Shown: positions 15,808 to 23,394 of the stretch, in pieces
Layout: the number at the start of each line of letters is the position of its first letter
Position numbering within the stretch: the first letter of the stretch is position 1
NCBI GenBank assembly: GCA_964558485.1
Contig: CAZLED010000032.1
Location: forward strand, 1-26,679
Direction: 5' to 3'
DNA: 26,679 nt
DNA from: UMGS1696 sp964558485
Lineage (GTDB): Bacteria > Bacillota > Clostridia > Oscillospirales > CAG-272
The notes under the pieces: model-generated
Told to the model about the DNA's origin: nothing
What the model saw: the letters and a program-made list of their open reading frames with translations, nothing else
Databases searched by the model: none
Position numbers and translations under genes: made by a program

Positions 15808-17454
15808 ATGGCTGAAAATACATCCAATTTTATTCATGACTTTATCGACGAGGATATCGCCGCTGGGAAGACTAAGACCGTTCACACCCGTTTTCCCCCG
15901 GAACCCAATGGGTACCTGCACATCGGTCACTGTAAGGCACTGATCATCGATTTTGGCACTGCCAAAAAGTACGGCGGTCTGTGCAACCTGCGGATGGACG
16001 ACACCAACCCTGCCAAGGAAGATACCGAATTCGTGGAAGCCATCATGGAGGACATCCATTGGCTTGGCTTCGACTGGGGCGATCGGTTCTACTATGGTTC
16101 CGATTATTTTGAAAAGACCTACGAGCTGGCTGAGGAGCTGATCCGCAAAGGGGATGCGTATGTGTGTGAGTTGACCCCCGAACAGTTCAAGGAATATCGT
16201 GGGGATCTGACCCATCCGGCCATCTCTCCGTTCCGGGACAGACCGATCGAGGAAAGCTTGGACCTGTTCCACCGGATGCGGAATGGCGAATTCCCGGAAG
16301 GCAAATACACCCTCCGTGCCAAGATCGATCTGGCTTCCGGCAACTTCAATATGCGTGACCCTGTGCTGTACCGGATCCGCTATATCGAACACCACAGACA
16401 GGGGACCAAGTGGTGCATCTTCCCCATGTATGACTTTGCACATCCCATCCAGGACGCATTGGAAGGCATCACCCACAGCCTTTGCTCTCTGGAATACGAA
16501 GACCACAGACCCCTGTACAACTGGGTCATCGAGCATTGTGACGTGCCCTCTACACCCAGACAGATCGAGTTTGCTCGTCTGAACATCACCAACACCGTTC
16601 TGTCCAAGAGACATCTGCGGTATCTGGTGGAGAACGGCATCGTAGACGGCTGGGACGACCCCAGAATGCCTACCCTGTGTGGTCTGCGCAGACGCGGCTA
16701 TACCCCTGAAGCCATTCTGGACTTCATCGAACGGATCGGCGTTTCCAAGGCCAACAGCATGGTCAACATCGGTCTCTTGGAGCACTGCATTCGGGAAGAG
16801 CTGAACCAGAAGGCAAGCCGCCGTATCGCCGTGCTGAATCCCATCAAGATCGTCATCGACAACTACCCGGAAGATAAGGTTGAATATTTCGATATCACCA
16901 ACAATCCAAACGATCCCGAAGCCGGTACCAGACAGGTGCCGTTCACCAAGGAGCTGTACATCGATGGAGACGACTTTGCCGAAGTACCGCCGCCGAAGTT
17001 CTTCCGTCTCAAGCCCGGTGGAGAAGTACGTCTCATGAGCTCCTACATCATCAAGTGTGGCGACATCGTGAAGAACGAAGACGGCTCCATCAAGGAGATC
17101 CACTGCACAGCCGATCTGGAGACCGGTACCGGTACACCTACTGACCGGAAGGTCAAGGGCACCATCCATTGGCTGTCTGCGACCTACGCCAAGGATGCCG
17201 ATGCGATCCTGTACGACCGCCTGTTCACCGAGGAAAACATGAACGACCTGCCGGAAGGGAAGACCTATATGGACTATCTGAATCCCACTTCTGCCGTGAA
17301 GCGTCCCGGTATCAAGGTGGAACCGGCACTGGATGCAGCCAAGCCCGGCGAGAAGTTCCAGTTTGTGCGGATCGGTTACTTTGCAAAAGACACCAAAAAC
17401 CCCGGTACCTTCAACCGGATCGTATCTCTGAAGGACAGCTATAAACCCGAATAA
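15808..17454 (+). CDS. glnS: Glutaminyl-tRNA synthetase
   Basis: A 548-residue class I synthetase that charges tRNA-Gln directly. It has RFPPEPNGYLHIGH with HIGH at 38-41, the tRNA-acceptor contact block, and the KMSKS-type VLSKR at 264-268, followed by the two beta-barrel anticodon-binding domains (from about 340). Length fits the bacterial enzyme (about 550). AGAGG lies just before the ATG, 28 bases after gltX. A small hairpin (CGCTA 15784-15788 with TAGCG 15793-15797) sits in the gap, with no T run. Many Bacillota use GatCAB instead of GlnRS, so the gene is a known sporadic acquisition in this phylum. Confidence 0.96.
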   Translation: MAENTSNFIHDFIDEDIAAGKTKTVHTRFPPEPNGYLHIGHCKALIIDFGTAKKYGGLCNLRMDDTNPAKEDTEFVEAIMEDIHWLGFDWGDRFYYGSDYFEKTYELAEELIRKGDAYVCELTPEQFKEYRGDLTHPAISPFRDRPIEESLDLFHRMRNGEFPEGKYTLRAKIDLASGNFNMRDPVLYRIRYIEHHRQGTKWCIFPMYDFAHPIQDALEGITHSLCSLEYEDHRPLYNWVIEHCDVPSTPRQIEFARLNITNTVLSKRHLRYLVENGIVDGWDDPRMPTLCGLRRRGYTPEAILDFIERIGVSKANSMVNIGLLEHCIREELNQKASRRIAVLNPIKIVIDNYPEDKVEYFDITNNPNDPEAGTRQVPFTKELYIDGDDFAEVPPPKFFRLKPGGEVRLMSSYIIKCGDIVKNEDGSIKEIHCTADLETGTGTPTDRKVKGTIHWLSATYAKDADAILYDRLFTEENMNDLPEGKTYMDYLNPTSAVKRPGIKVEPALDAAKPGEKFQFVRIGYFAKDTKNPGTFNRIVSLKDSYKPE

Positions 17455-17489
17455 TTCTATATTTATTTGCCATAACGGAGGAAACAAGT

Positions 17490-18770
17490 ATGTCATCCTA
17501 TAAGATCGGTACCAAATGCGTTCAGAGCGGCTACACACCGAAAAACGGCGAACCCCGTATCCTGCCCATCACCCAGAGCACCACGTTCAAGTACGAATCC
17601 AGCGAGGAAATGGGAAAGCTGTTTGACCTGGAAGCAAACGGATACTTCTACACCCGGCTGCAAAACCCCACCAACGATGCTGTTGCGGCCAAGATCTGCG
17701 ACCTGGAAGGCGGCGTGGCTGCCATGCTGACCTCCTCCGGACAAGCGGCTTCCTTCTTCTCCATGGTGAATATCGCATCTGCCGGCGACCACATCATTGC
17801 CTCTGCAGCCATCTACGGCGGTACCTTCAACCTGCTGGACGTGACCATGCGGAAGATGGGCTATGATGTGACCTTTATCTCCCCGGATTCCACCGAAGAA
17901 GAGATCTTAGCCGCAGCCAAGCCCAACACCAAGTGCGTGTTTGCCGAGACCCTGTCCAATCCCTCTCTGGTGGTGCTGGATATCGAGACCTTTGCCAACG
18001 CTGCCCATAAGATCGGTGTGCCGTTGATCGTGGACAATACCTTCCCGACCCCCATCAACTGCCGTCCCTTCGAATTCGGTGCTGACATCGTGACCCACTC
18101 CACCACCAAGTATATGGATGGTCATGCAGCTACTGTTGGTGGCTGCATCGTGGACAGCGGCAACTTTGACTGGACCAAGTACGCTGACAAGTTCTCCGGC
18201 CTGTGCACGCCCGACGAATCCTACCACGGCATCACCTATACCGAACGGTTTGGCAAGGGTGCGTATATCACCAAGGCCACTGCACAGATGATGCGTGACC
18301 TTGGTTCTATCCAGGCTCCTATGAATGCTTTCCTGCTGAATCTGGGTCTGGAAACCCTGGCACTTCGGGTAAAGCAGCACTGCGCCAACGCCCAGAAGGT
18401 TGCAGAATATCTGGAAAATCATCCGAAGGTATCCTGGGTAAGCTATCCCGGTCTGCCTTCCAACAAGTACTATGCACTGGCACAGAAGTATCTGCCCAAC
18501 GGTTCCAGCGGCGTAGTATCCTTTGGTGTTGTCGGCGGCAGAGAAGCGGCTACCCGTGTGATGGACGGTATGCAGATGGCTGCCATCGTGACCCATGTGG
18601 CCGACAGCCGTACCTGCCTGCTGCATCCTGCTTCCACCACCCACCGTCAGCTCACCGATGAACAGCTGCAGGCCTGCGGTGTAAGCCCGGAGCTGATCCG
18701 TCTCTCCGTGGGTATTGAGGACGCAGAAGACATCATTGCCGATCTGGAGCAGTCTCTGGCAAAGCTGTGA
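17490..18770 (+). CDS. metY: O-acetylhomoserine sulfhydrylase (Cys/Met metabolism PLP enzyme)
   Basis: A 426-residue PLP enzyme that makes homocysteine from O-acetylhomoserine and sulfide. The PLP lysine is K207 in THSTTKYMDGHA. Other family blocks are ILPITQSTTF, RLQNPTNDAVAAKICDLEGG, SSGQAA and the D182-containing VDNTF. Length fits the MetY group (about 425-430), longer than cystathionine gamma-synthase (about 380). GGAGG precedes the ATG. It lies 35 bases after glnS with no terminator between and no clear promoter, so it may be read from the gltX-glnS transcript. No SAM riboswitch fits in the gap. It ends at a strong terminator. Confidence 0.92.
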   Translation: MSSYKIGTKCVQSGYTPKNGEPRILPITQSTTFKYESSEEMGKLFDLEANGYFYTRLQNPTNDAVAAKICDLEGGVAAMLTSSGQAASFFSMVNIASAGDHIIASAAIYGGTFNLLDVTMRKMGYDVTFISPDSTEEEILAAAKPNTKCVFAETLSNPSLVVLDIETFANAAHKIGVPLIVDNTFPTPINCRPFEFGADIVTHSTTKYMDGHAATVGGCIVDSGNFDWTKYADKFSGLCTPDESYHGITYTERFGKGAYITKATAQMMRDLGSIQAPMNAFLLNLGLETLALRVKQHCANAQKVAEYLENHPKVSWVSYPGLPSNKYYALAQKYLPNGSSGVVSFGVVGGREAATRVMDGMQMAAIVTHVADSRTCLLHPASTTHRQLTDEQLQACGVSPELIRLSVGIEDAEDIIADLEQSLAKL

Positions 18771-18797
18771 TCGCATAGCATCATACATAAGAATAAC

Positions 18798-18830
18798 AAA
18801 AGCAGGTGTTCACTTGAGCGCCTGCTTTTT
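18798..18830. terminator. Terminator after metY, probably two-way
   Basis: An 11-base-pair stem (18798-18808 with 18819-18829, one GU pair), 10-base loop and a T run. On the minus strand it is also followed by TTTTG, so it may serve the acetyltransferase gene too. Confidence 0.85.
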
Positions 18831-18872
18831 GTGTGGTTATGTATGTCTCATCAATTGGGGCACGCCAGTACG

Positions 18873-19475
18873 TTATGATGTAAACAATACAAAATAATCA
18901 CCATATCGTTTGCCATCGTGACCGCCGATCAATACTTCATCGGTTGCTGTAAATCCCAGCAGTTCCACAGCTTTTTTTCGTTCGATGGCGACCGGTGGAA
19001 TTTTTGTTGCGATCATATGGCAGTGGAATAGGGAATATGTGTGCGGCAGAAGCAATTGCAGGATATCCGTTATGGCAGATACATTCTCATACGCCCGGTG
19101 CAGATCCAACCGCAGGAGACCGCAATCCGTGAAGAAATCCTCCGCTTCCCGACGGAACAGCTCGATGGTGCCGATCACCATATCGTTCGTGCGATCCACA
19201 ATGCTGAAGCGGACATAGTACCGTTTTGCATATTCGTCCAGCCAGGCACGGATGTAGTTTTCCATTGCTTCGATCGTAGTAAAGTGAAAATCGCTATTGC
19301 AGTTGTCGGCATTGAGCAGGGGCCAAACGGCCGGGTCGCTGTAGACGGTCAACAGATCGCCAGCATCCTCCATTTTGACCAGGCGCAGGCGATATCTTTC
19401 GTTTTCTAAAACGGGACAGACTACATAGGGATCGTGCATGACAGGTGAAATTTGTACATCATGAAAACAAGGCAT
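18873..19475 (-). CDS. GNAT-family N-acetyltransferase
   Basis: A 200-residue protein of the RimJ/RimL-like GNAT kind, which moves acetyl from acetyl-CoA to an amine. Visible features are LENERYRLRLVKMEDAGDLLTVYSDPAVW near the N-terminus, the core strand VIGTIELFR (about 98-106), and a C-terminal part ending in LLGFTATDEVLIGGHDGKRYGDYFVLF, which is the usual GNAT ending. The classic Q/RxxGxG/A loop is poorly conserved, so the acceptor cannot be named. The start at 19475 has GTAGGAGGG five bases upstream; the longer frame from 19613 would run through the promoter. Confidence 0.82.
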   Translation of the reverse strand: MPCFHDVQISPVMHDPYVVCPVLENERYRLRLVKMEDAGDLLTVYSDPAVWPLLNADNCNSDFHFTTIEAMENYIRAWLDEYAKRYYVRFSIVDRTNDMVIGTIELFRREAEDFFTDCGLLRLDLHRAYENVSAITDILQLLLPHTYSLFHCHMIATKIPPVAIERKKAVELLGFTATDEVLIGGHDGKRYGDYFVLFTS

Positions 19476-19511
19476 TGTATCCCTCCTACAAAAAACAAAT
19501 GATCTGCTTGT

Positions 19512-19540
19512 AGTATACCAGAAAAATATCTTTTTGTCAA
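19512..19540 (-). promoter_or_regulatory. Predicted promoter for the GNAT gene
   Basis: Minus strand TTGACA (19535-19540), a 17-base spacer ending TGG, and TATACT (19512-19517). This is close to a perfect consensus. Confidence 0.85.
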
Positions 19541-19607
19541 TACCTTGTAACAAGATTTCAAAACAAATTTTCGATATGGACATCCACACCACCATTGCTG
19601 GGAGAAA

Positions 19608-19660
19608 TTTCAAAAAGTTTTGAAAAACCTCTTGACAAATGCGAGTGGATGTGGTATACT
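19608..19660 (+). promoter_or_regulatory. Promoter of tRNA-Arg with upstream palindrome
   Basis: TTGACA (19632-19637), a 17-base spacer ending TGG, and TATACT (19655-19660). A perfect palindrome TTTCAAAA-AG-TTTTGAAA lies at 19608-19625, just upstream of the -35 box, in an A/T-rich tract like an UP element. The core is nearly the same as the tRNA-Lys promoter at 23175-23203. Confidence 0.88.
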
Positions 19661-19677
19661 ATAAAAGCTGACAGAAA

Positions 19678-19755
19678 CCGTCCTTAGCTCAGCCCGGATA
19701 GAGTACCGGATTCCGATTCCGATGGTCGTGGGTTCAAATCCCTCAGGGCGGGCCA
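19678..19755 (+). tRNA. tRNA-Arg, anticodon CCG
   Basis: The 78-base sequence folds as a cloverleaf. The acceptor CCGTCCT pairs with AGGGCGG, the D arm is GCTC/GAGT, and the T loop is TTCAAAT. The anticodon loop is TTCCGAT with anticodon CCG. Discriminator G73 and an encoded CCA are present. Noncanonical pairs are seen at 27-43 (C-A), 50-64 (T-T), and wobble at 4-69 and 10-25. It reads the CGG arginine codon. Confidence 0.92.
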
Positions 19756-19759
19756 CAGT

Positions 19760-19790
19760 AAGCTCCTTGCATTATGTAGGGAGCTTTTTT
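19760..19790 (+). terminator. Terminator after tRNA-Arg
   Basis: Stem of up to 11 base pairs (19760-19770 with 19776-19786, two GU pairs), loop ATTAT, then T residues to 19790. It lies only 29 bases before the methyltransferase start. Confidence 0.8.
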
Positions 19791-19819
19791 ATTTCCAAAA
19801 TCAGAAAGGACGTTGGTCT

Positions 19820-20704
19820 ATGCATATCCTATGGTCCACCTGCGTACAGAAGCCGGAGACGCTATATACATCCCGTTCGCTGCGGTTTGCCGATCGGTTC
19901 CGGGAAATGTACACGACTTCTTTCGCACTGCCGGATACCGAAAACCTACGGATCTTAGAGATCGGCTGCGGTCCGGGTGCATTGGCACAGGCCTTGTCCC
20001 GTTGGTATCCACACGCCACGGTCACCGGACTGGATCGTGATACCACCTTCATCGCATTTGCCAAGGCCCATGCACCGTCCATCGATTTCATAGAAGGAGA
20101 TGCGTTGCACCTACCATTTCCAGACGGCAGCATGGATGTGACCATTTCTTATACCGTCATGGAGCACATCGAACCTGCAATCTTTTTGGCAGAGCAAATG
20201 CGTGTTCTCCGGCCTGGTGGGATCTGCATTGTTATGTCCGTGCGACCCAGCCGGATACACAGGCAAGCCCCTTGTGTGGCAGAGGATACCCCATTTGCAG
20301 CGGAGATCTATGCTCGTACGGAGCCGTATTTCCAGACATCTCTGCAAACCTACGGTGTGTGTCAGTATCCCAAAACGGAGCAGGAAATGCCGTTTCTTCT
20401 GCAAGAGGCTGGGTTTCAGTCCGTGTCCGGCGACTATCTGACCATCCACATGACCCCGGACGATCCCCGATACGATGCGGAAATGGCTCACGCAATGATC
20501 AACGCTACCCGGCAAAACGATCTGGATGGGATCGCATATATGCCACACGTCGCACCTGGTGTGGTATCGGAGACGGAAATGGACGAAATGCGACGGCTGA
20601 TCCACGAAAAATACGACAAACGTCTGGCGCTGTACGAAGCCGGTCTTCCCCAATGGGACACATCGGTATGTCTGACCATGCTCCTGCGTGGCGTCAAACC
20701 ATAA
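19820..20704 (+). CDS. Class I SAM-dependent methyltransferase
   Basis: A 294-residue protein with a Rossmann methyltransferase fold. Motif I is LEIGCGPG (46-53), followed by an acidic end of strand 2 (GLDRD), GDALHLPFPDGSMD and the VMEHI / LRPGG blocks typical of UbiE-like small-molecule methyltransferases. The substrate is not evident. AAAGGA precedes the ATG. No promoter is visible between the tRNA-Arg terminator (ends 19790) and the ATG, so read-through from the tRNA promoter is the simplest source of mRNA. It converges on the triple-domain protein; the TAA is followed at once by a long hairpin. Confidence 0.87.
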   Translation: MHILWSTCVQKPETLYTSRSLRFADRFREMYTTSFALPDTENLRILEIGCGPGALAQALSRWYPHATVTGLDRDTTFIAFAKAHAPSIDFIEGDALHLPFPDGSMDVTISYTVMEHIEPAIFLAEQMRVLRPGGICIVMSVRPSRIHRQAPCVAEDTPFAAEIYARTEPYFQTSLQTYGVCQYPKTEQEMPFLLQEAGFQSVSGDYLTIHMTPDDPRYDAEMAHAMINATRQNDLDGIAYMPHVAPGVVSETEMDEMRRLIHEKYDKRLALYEAGLPQWDTSVCLTMLLRGVKP

Positions 20705-20758
20705 GGAAAGATCCATCGATATGCCGTGGGTGACCATGGTACTTCGGTGGATCTTTCC
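20705..20758. terminator. Long hairpin between convergent genes (possible two-way terminator without T run)
   Basis: GGAAAGATCCA (20705-20715) pairs exactly with TGGATCTTTCC (20748-20758). An inner stem CCGTGG/CCATGG lies within the loop. Neither side has a T run of five or more, so this is not a standard intrinsic terminator. It fills nearly the whole gap between the two stop codons. Confidence 0.6.
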
Positions 20759-20768
20759 AATTATATAG

Positions 20769-22955
20769 TTATTCTACAAACAGCGCATCGGCCAGCCGGA
20801 ATCCATTTTCTTGCAGGAAGTCGCACATCCGATGCACACGATATCCATCGTAATCTTCCCGCCGGTGCCCATCAAACCCTACGCTGATATACACACCAGC
20901 TTCTTTGATGATAGCTTGCTTGACCGGATCACGCACAAAGTCTTTCACATAAGGATGCTCCCGGTACCGATGGATGCTGTCGTAGCTGACGTTCATCTCC
21001 CAGAAGATCTGCCGTCTTGCCATTTCCGCAAAGAAGGTGCGATAGTCGTACCCGTATTTGTCACAGTAAGCGAACATATCCGTATGTGCAATGCCGCAGC
21101 GGATCCCCAGCTTGTCGCAGAACCCGAACAGGTCACCACCCACGATGCTGTCGTCCTGGGTAATATGTTCGAACAAGCAATAGTCATATCCAGATATTTC
21201 AGCAGGATTTGTAATGTCAAAGTTTTGTGGAATGGTAGCGATCTCTATCCCCACCAGCATACGGATACGATCTCGATTTTCTTCCGCCAACTGCCGCATG
21301 ACACGCAAATATTCTGCCTTCCGTTTGCCAATGCCGTAATTGTGGTCACAGATCCCAAACAGCCGGATCCCATTCTCAATAGCGGTATCGATCACCAGCT
21401 GGGGATCGTCCCGGCCACAGAAGCTGTAGTGGGTGTGGGAATGGATATCGAACACGTGTCTGGCGGCTTCCTTTTGCAAGATCTCGATGGAACAACGGTA
21501 TGGCATGGGATCATCTTCTGTGGGACGCACTTCAAAGATCACCGGCGCATGGTGCAGTACACCCTTTGTCCACATTTTGAAAAAGGAGGCGTAGGAGATC
21601 ATGGGTCCATAGAAATTGGAGATGGGGTTGTGGTTGTGCAGTCCTGTGGCATCCTGCAGCACCTGGTGGATGTGATAGCCTACGGTCTCAGCGCCCACTT
21701 CTGCATACCAGGGTCCCAGGGTGTATATTTCCACCAGCGGCATATTGTTCCGGGCGTGTCCCACATCCAGATGCATACCAATGGGCAGATCGCACCGTTC
21801 CCGCAGGAGTCGCATAAACGCAAGGCATTCTTCGGGTGTCACGCCATATCGCCGTTCCTGTGCTGTCTCGCCGGGACAAATGTGCATATTCTCCACACCG
21901 ACTACACAGTCCTTTGGCAGTCGCTGTAGCTGTACTATTGCAAATTCGGCCACGTGGGTGAGTGTATCCGGCTCCGTATGCAGCACCGATAAAGCGATCG
22001 ATGGCACGTGTACGGTGATCCTGTCGCAGTGCAGACGACGGGCAAATGCAGCGAAACGTTCCCATATAGCCGCATCGACCTGTCCCTGGGCATCGGATAG
22101 ATCCGGTGCGTGCAAAGACAAACAGGTGCCGCCGGATCGCCGCCAACTGTGGATCAATGCCTCCAGTTCTGCCGGGTCCATCTCCATCGCATTCGGCCGC
22201 AACTCGATACAGGACAGGTGATTTTCCGCTGCATAGGGAATATCGATGGTCGGATGGTAGCAGGAGATCCCGATATGGGAAAGCAGATCCACCGGAATGG
22301 GGCAGAAATAATGGGCAGTCTCCAGCTTGCGTGTGTCTGTGTCGTAATAGGTGATGCCCGGCTGTTCCCCTGCCACTTTGTCCGGATCGGCCGCCGGTAG
22401 CATATGGCTGTCTCCCTCGTTTAGGGTATAATGGAGATGCCCATAAAACACCGGCACTGTGGGATGCTTTTCACGCCATGCCTGCAGTCTTTCCCGATGA
22501 GGAGAGGGAAGCGCCGTAAACGGATGGTGCAGTGCCACGATACAGTGTTCGTCAGCCGCTTCCAAAGCTGCATAGTCTTCCTCCGGCAGTTGTCCCTCAC
22601 CATCGTGCAGCGCCAGCACAGTCCAGCCACCACCGATCTCACGGACAGTCGGAGAAGCCAGCGCACGGAAATATGCCTTTGTTTCCGGATTCCGGTATTC
22701 GGAATTGCCGGTACACAACACATAAGGAATGCCCAGCTCTTGTACAGCCGCAAGGAATGTCTCCGCCGACGCTATATCTCCATGTACCGTAAAATCTCCC
22801 GGAACGACCAGAGCGTCCGCTTGTTTTTTGCGGATATCGTCCATGGCCCAACGCAGTACATCATATTGGATCGCATCCGGCAACTGCGAATCCGAACGAT
22901 CCATATGATCCACACGATGGGGAAGATGCAGATCACAAAGAAAACAGATCTTCAT
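20769..22955 (-). CDS. Triple-domain protein: metallophosphoesterase + xylose-isomerase-like TIM barrel + PHP domain
   Basis: A 728-residue protein that I do not recognise as a described enzyme. Domain 1 (about 1-215) is a calcineurin-like metallophosphoesterase with D8-x-H10, G53-D54, G83-N84, H143-H144 and GHLH (172-175). The usual GNH(D/E) is GNSE, so the catalytic histidine is a serine. Domain 2 (about 225-495) is a xylose-isomerase/AP-endonuclease-2-like TIM barrel with metal-type residues E251, H282, H316, E355, H395, D397, H400, H428, H430 and E475. Domain 3 (about 500-728) is a PHP phosphoesterase with H505-S-H507, D537-H538, E571, H624-x-D626 and D695-x-H697. All three folds bind divalent metal. 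No signal peptide, so cytoplasmic. GGAGG precedes the ATG. A phosphate-bearing sugar or nucleotide substrate is a guess. Confidence 0.85.
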   Translation of the reverse strand: MKICFLCDLHLPHRVDHMDRSDSQLPDAIQYDVLRWAMDDIRKKQADALVVPGDFTVHGDIASAETFLAAVQELGIPYVLCTGNSEYRNPETKAYFRALASPTVREIGGGWTVLALHDGEGQLPEEDYAALEAADEHCIVALHHPFTALPSPHRERLQAWREKHPTVPVFYGHLHYTLNEGDSHMLPAADPDKVAGEQPGITYYDTDTRKLETAHYFCPIPVDLLSHIGISCYHPTIDIPYAAENHLSCIELRPNAMEMDPAELEALIHSWRRSGGTCLSLHAPDLSDAQGQVDAAIWERFAAFARRLHCDRITVHVPSIALSVLHTEPDTLTHVAEFAIVQLQRLPKDCVVGVENMHICPGETAQERRYGVTPEECLAFMRLLRERCDLPIGMHLDVGHARNNMPLVEIYTLGPWYAEVGAETVGYHIHQVLQDATGLHNHNPISNFYGPMISYASFFKMWTKGVLHHAPVIFEVRPTEDDPMPYRCSIEILQKEAARHVFDIHSHTHYSFCGRDDPQLVIDTAIENGIRLFGICDHNYGIGKRKAEYLRVMRQLAEENRDRIRMLVGIEIATIPQNFDITNPAEISGYDYCLFEHITQDDSIVGGDLFGFCDKLGIRCGIAHTDMFAYCDKYGYDYRTFFAEMARRQIFWEMNVSYDSIHRYREHPYVKDFVRDPVKQAIIKEAGVYISVGFDGHRREDYDGYRVHRMCDFLQENGFRLADALFVE

Positions 22956-22983
22956 AGAAGTCCTCCATGTAATCTATAGCATC

Positions 22984-23006
22984 ACCGGGCCACGATGGAC
23001 ACCGGT
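22984..23006 (-). promoter_or_regulatory. Leader hairpin ahead of the triple-domain gene
   Basis: ACCGG (22984-22988) pairs with CCGGT (23002-23006), with an inner CCA/TGG stem, about 30 bases before the ATG. No convincing promoter is found in the 67 bases between the ATG and the tRNA-Lys terminator. Role unknown. Confidence 0.35.
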
Positions 23007-23022
23007 TTGCATACAGATAATG

Positions 23023-23052
23023 AAAAACACCGCTTCATTTCTGAAACGGTGT
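23023..23052 (-). terminator. Terminator after tRNA-Lys
   Basis: Minus-strand 11-base-pair stem with one GU pair (23042-23052 with 23027-23037), a GAAA tetraloop and a run of five T residues. It starts nine bases after the tRNA. Confidence 0.88.
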
Positions 23053-23060
23053 CACGTTCA

Positions 23061-23133
23061 TGCTCCATCGGAGAGTCGAACTCCGGACAACTTGATTAAA
23101 AGTCAAGTGCTCTACCAACTGAGCTAATGGGGC
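23061..23133 (-). tRNA. tRNA-Lys, anticodon TTT
   Basis: A 73-base cloverleaf with D arm GCTC/GAGC, anticodon stem CTTGA/TCAAG, loop CTTTTAA (anticodon TTT), and T arm CGGAG/CTCCG with loop TTCGACT. Discriminator is A73 and CCA is not encoded. The acceptor stem GCCCCAT/ATGGAGC has a C-A mismatch at position 3-70; all other pairs are canonical. It reads AAA and AAG. Confidence 0.94.
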
Positions 23134-23174
23134 ATTCTTGGGTTTCTGTTGAAGCATTGCCTCACAGCTTTTAT

Positions 23175-23203
23175 AGTATACCACATTTATCCGGATTTGT
23201 CAA
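23175..23203 (-). promoter_or_regulatory. Promoter of tRNA-Lys
   Basis: Minus strand TTGACA (23198-23203), a 17-base spacer ending ATGTGG, and TATACT (23175-23180), followed by ATAAAAGCTG. An A/T tract with TTTTGAAAAA lies just upstream of the -35 box. Confidence 0.9.
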
Positions 23204-23352
23204 GTGCTTTTTTCAAAAAAATGCATCTTTTCTTTAAAATCTACAATCGTAGAAGAAATGTACAAGAGAACATCGTTTCCATACGGATACCATATAGAGG
23301 ATATGTACATGGATTTTTCTGAAAAAAATGCAGAATGTGGTGTAAATACCAT
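23204..23352. other. AT-rich spacer between divergent tRNA-Lys and fhs promoters
   Basis: Apart from the A/T tract next to the tRNA-Lys promoter I see no gene, repeat or structured element here. Confidence 0.5.
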
Positions 23353-23381
23353 TTGCAATCCGGCAAAGAATATGGTATAAT
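23353..23381 (+). promoter_or_regulatory. Predicted promoter for fhs
   Basis: TTGCAA (23353-23358), a 17-base spacer ending TGG, and TATAAT (23376-23381), an extended -10. The leader is about 107 bases. Confidence 0.75.
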
Positions 23382-23394
23382 ACGTTTATACAAT

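Noticed and set aside
17455..17489. SAM riboswitch before metY
   Set aside because: The gap is 35 bases, far too short.
19476..19613. N-terminal extension of the GNAT protein (46 more codons)
   Set aside because: It would cross the gene's own near-perfect promoter; the ATG at 19475 has a strong ribosome site.
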